Positions 62,865 through 64,000 of a DNA stretch of 64,000 nt are shown here, one piece after another (within the stretch, counting starts at the first letter, position 1; each line of letters opens with the position of its first letter). The notes below the pieces were generated by a model. That model was not told the origin of the DNA and ran no database searches. It worked only from the letters and a program-made list of their open reading frames with translations. Source of the stretch: Bacteroidota bacterium (lineage in GTDB: Bacteria; Bacteroidota; Ignavibacteria; UBA10030; UBA8401); assembly GCA_030679145.1 (NCBI GenBank), contig JAUXTU010000116.1, positions 87,786 through 151,785 of the forward strand. Reading direction: 5' to 3'. A program made the position numbers and the translations under genes.

Positions 62865-62913
62865 TTAGACAAAGCATACCGTTCGTTTTAAACGATCGGT
62901 ATGCTTAGACAAA
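62865..62913. repeat. Dispersed hairpin element, copy B, with flanking 9-bp direct repeats
   Basis: AAGCATACCG-T-TCGTTT (62872-62888) pairs with AAACGA-T-CGGTATGCTT (62890-62906), 16 of 17 positions. The direct repeat TTAGACAAA occurs at 62865-62873 and 62905-62913, overlapping the hairpin ends. It sits 3 bases beyond the ABC ATPase stop and matches copy A at 50000-50038. Confidence 0.8.
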
Positions 62914-62915
62914 TT

Positions 62916-63830
62916 TTATGTTTCACCTGTAATTTCCAAAAAATATTCTTCAAGGCTATGTTTGGGTTGAACGGAAAATACTTTGCATTTTGCTTTTACC
63001 AATTCATTGATGACGGAAGGAATATTCTTTGGATTTACCTTTGCAATGATTCCTTCTTCAGTTTGAGCTATTCCGGAAACGGTTTTAATTTTCGCAAGTA
63101 ATCCGAGCGTTTTTTTGATCGGCTCAACGTGGAAAAGAAATTTATTTGCGTTTACTTTCAAAAGCTCTTCAACACTTCCTTGCACGATCATCTTCCCTTT
63201 GTTGATAATTGCCATTCGTGTGGCAACCTGTTCAACTTCGTTTAAAAGATGTGAAGAAAGAAAAACTGTAATGCCGCGTTCTGTTGTCAATCGAACGATC
63301 AATTCCCGGACTTCTTTCATTCCCTGCGGATCGAGTCCATTGGTCGGCTCATCCAGCATGATCAACTGCGGATCGCACAATAACGCCTGCGCAATGCCGA
63401 GACGCTGCTTCATTCCGTGGGAAAATGTTTTTACTTTATCCAATGCACGTTCCGACAGACCGACAATGTCAAGAGTCTCCATGATTTTCTTGTCAGCAGG
63501 GGATTTGCCGAGTGTTAGCGAGCCGACAATTTGCATGTTGCGGTATGCGGTGAGATAAAGATAAAAATCAGGTTTTTCAACAATGCCCGCAACATTTTGT
63601 AACGCGAGCTCGCGCTGTTTAAAAAGATCATACCCAAACAATTCAACCGTTCCGGTTGTCGGTTTGATGAGGGAAAGGATCATGCGGATGGACGTACTTT
63701 TTCCGGCGCCATTCGGTCCAAGAAATCCGAACACATCACCGCGGTGAACTTCAAGATTAATATCTTGAGCAGCCCATCGTTTCTTGTAAAGCTTTCCGAG
63801 ATTTGCAGTGCGGAGAATGATATCGTTCAT
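62916..63830 (-). CDS. ABC transporter ATP-binding protein
   Basis: 304 residues. Walker A GPNGAGKST (about 38-46), signature FSHGMKQRLGIAQAL (about 136-150), Walker B LIMLDEPTNGLDPQG and the H-loop VFLSSHLLNEVE are intact, followed by a C-terminal regulatory extension (about 225-304) typical of BcrA/NatA/GldA-like exporters. It pairs with the permease gene downstream. Gene order (ATPase, permease, MFS, LolA-like) suggests one minus-strand transcript, probably interrupted or tuned by the hairpin after this gene. Confidence 0.93.
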   Translation of the reverse strand: MNDIILRTANLGKLYKKRWAAQDINLEVHRGDVFGFLGPNGAGKSTSIRMILSLIKPTTGTVELFGYDLFKQRELALQNVAGIVEKPDFYLYLTAYRNMQIVGSLTLGKSPADKKIMETLDIVGLSERALDKVKTFSHGMKQRLGIAQALLCDPQLIMLDEPTNGLDPQGMKEVRELIVRLTTERGITVFLSSHLLNEVEQVATRMAIINKGKMIVQGSVEELLKVNANKFLFHVEPIKKTLGLLAKIKTVSGIAQTEEGIIAKVNPKNIPSVINELVKAKCKVFSVQPKHSLEEYFLEITGET

Positions 63831-63840
63831 GCGAATTGAT

Positions 63841-63980
63841 AATTGACAATGGATAATTAATGTATAATCATTTCACAATGGTTTAGAGCAACAATGCCAC
63901 AGATTACACTGATTTTTTTTAGGAACCTTTATACATATTATCTGTGAAATCTGTGGCAATAATATCACCCATTGTCAATT
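63841..63980. repeat. Nested inverted repeats, MITE-like
   Basis: Outer arms AATTGACAATGG (63841-63852) and CCATTGTCAATT (63969-63980) are perfect. Inner arms TGCCACAGATT-A-CAC-T-GAT (63895-63913) and the complement of 63941-63959 agree at 17 of 19 bases. The 140-base block has no ORF and fills the gap upstream of the ABC ATPase gene; it looks like a miniature mobile or repetitive element. Confidence 0.65.
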
Positions 63981-64000
63981 GTTCATTGCGGTTTAGTTTG

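Noticed and set aside
1..64000. Search for tRNA, rRNA and CRISPR arrays in all gene gaps
   Set aside because: No TpsiC-type GGTTCGA blocks with matching acceptor stems, rRNA segments or regularly spaced repeats were seen in the gaps.

Overview
The window looks like a chromosomal piece of a Gram-negative bacterium of the Bacteroidota/Chlorobiota (FCB) group, most likely an Ignavibacteria/Kapabacteria-type lineage. Four large exported proteins end in the NYPNPFNP-type type IX secretion (T9SS) sorting domain. There is a PorV/PorQ-family protein, an Oar-like TonB receptor and a lipid A/heptose gene pair. The DNA is AT-rich (about 40% G+C by eye). No rRNA, tRNA, CRISPR array, prophage or complete insertion sequence was recognised.

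Layout. 1-331: end of rfbC. 406-12744: three T9SS-exported proteins: a 1877-residue beta-helix protein with a dockerin and a cohesin-like domain, a 1722-residue protein with three cohesin-like domains, and a secreted GH3 enzyme. 13039-22798: a six-gene outer-membrane/export cluster (TonB receptor, secreted protein, two lipoproteins, PorV-like barrel, T9SS propeller) closed by a strong terminator. 22872-34265: hldE1-hldE2-tamB-rnr and a metalloprotease/TolB-propeller/barrel fusion, i.e. envelope biogenesis plus RNase R. 34325-38826: an unknown membrane protein, an amino-acid permease and an OmpR-type two-component system. 39007-42686: a TRAP transporter with the rare TatT lipoprotein. 42718-46716: an AAA ATPase, radA, guaD, an RdgB-like protein and ybjQ.

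46784-53101 (minus strand): a TetR-regulated RND efflux operon (tetR-tolC-adaptor-pump) with two matched operators and a readable promoter. 53461-55291: DUF486 and an NtrC-type regulator, diverging from a short spacer. 55298-58163 (minus): dapB-dapA-dapD under a lysine riboswitch with an intrinsic terminator. 58227-59972: carA followed directly by a DUF6883-DUF4926 gene pair. 59977-63830 (minus): a LolA-like protein, an MFS/POT-like transporter and an ABC exporter.

The candidates most worth following are the T9SS-exported cohesin/dockerin pair at the left end, the twin GGAAACC-N14-GGTTTC operators of the efflux operon, a palindrome inside the promoter of the ATPase-radA operon, a hairpin element repeated between two transporter operons, and the DUF6883-DUF4926 module coupled to carA. 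Four spacers share a TTGnnn-N17-TAyATT promoter pattern, so a conventional sigma-70 promoter seems to work here. All assignments come from reading motifs; no database search was possible.
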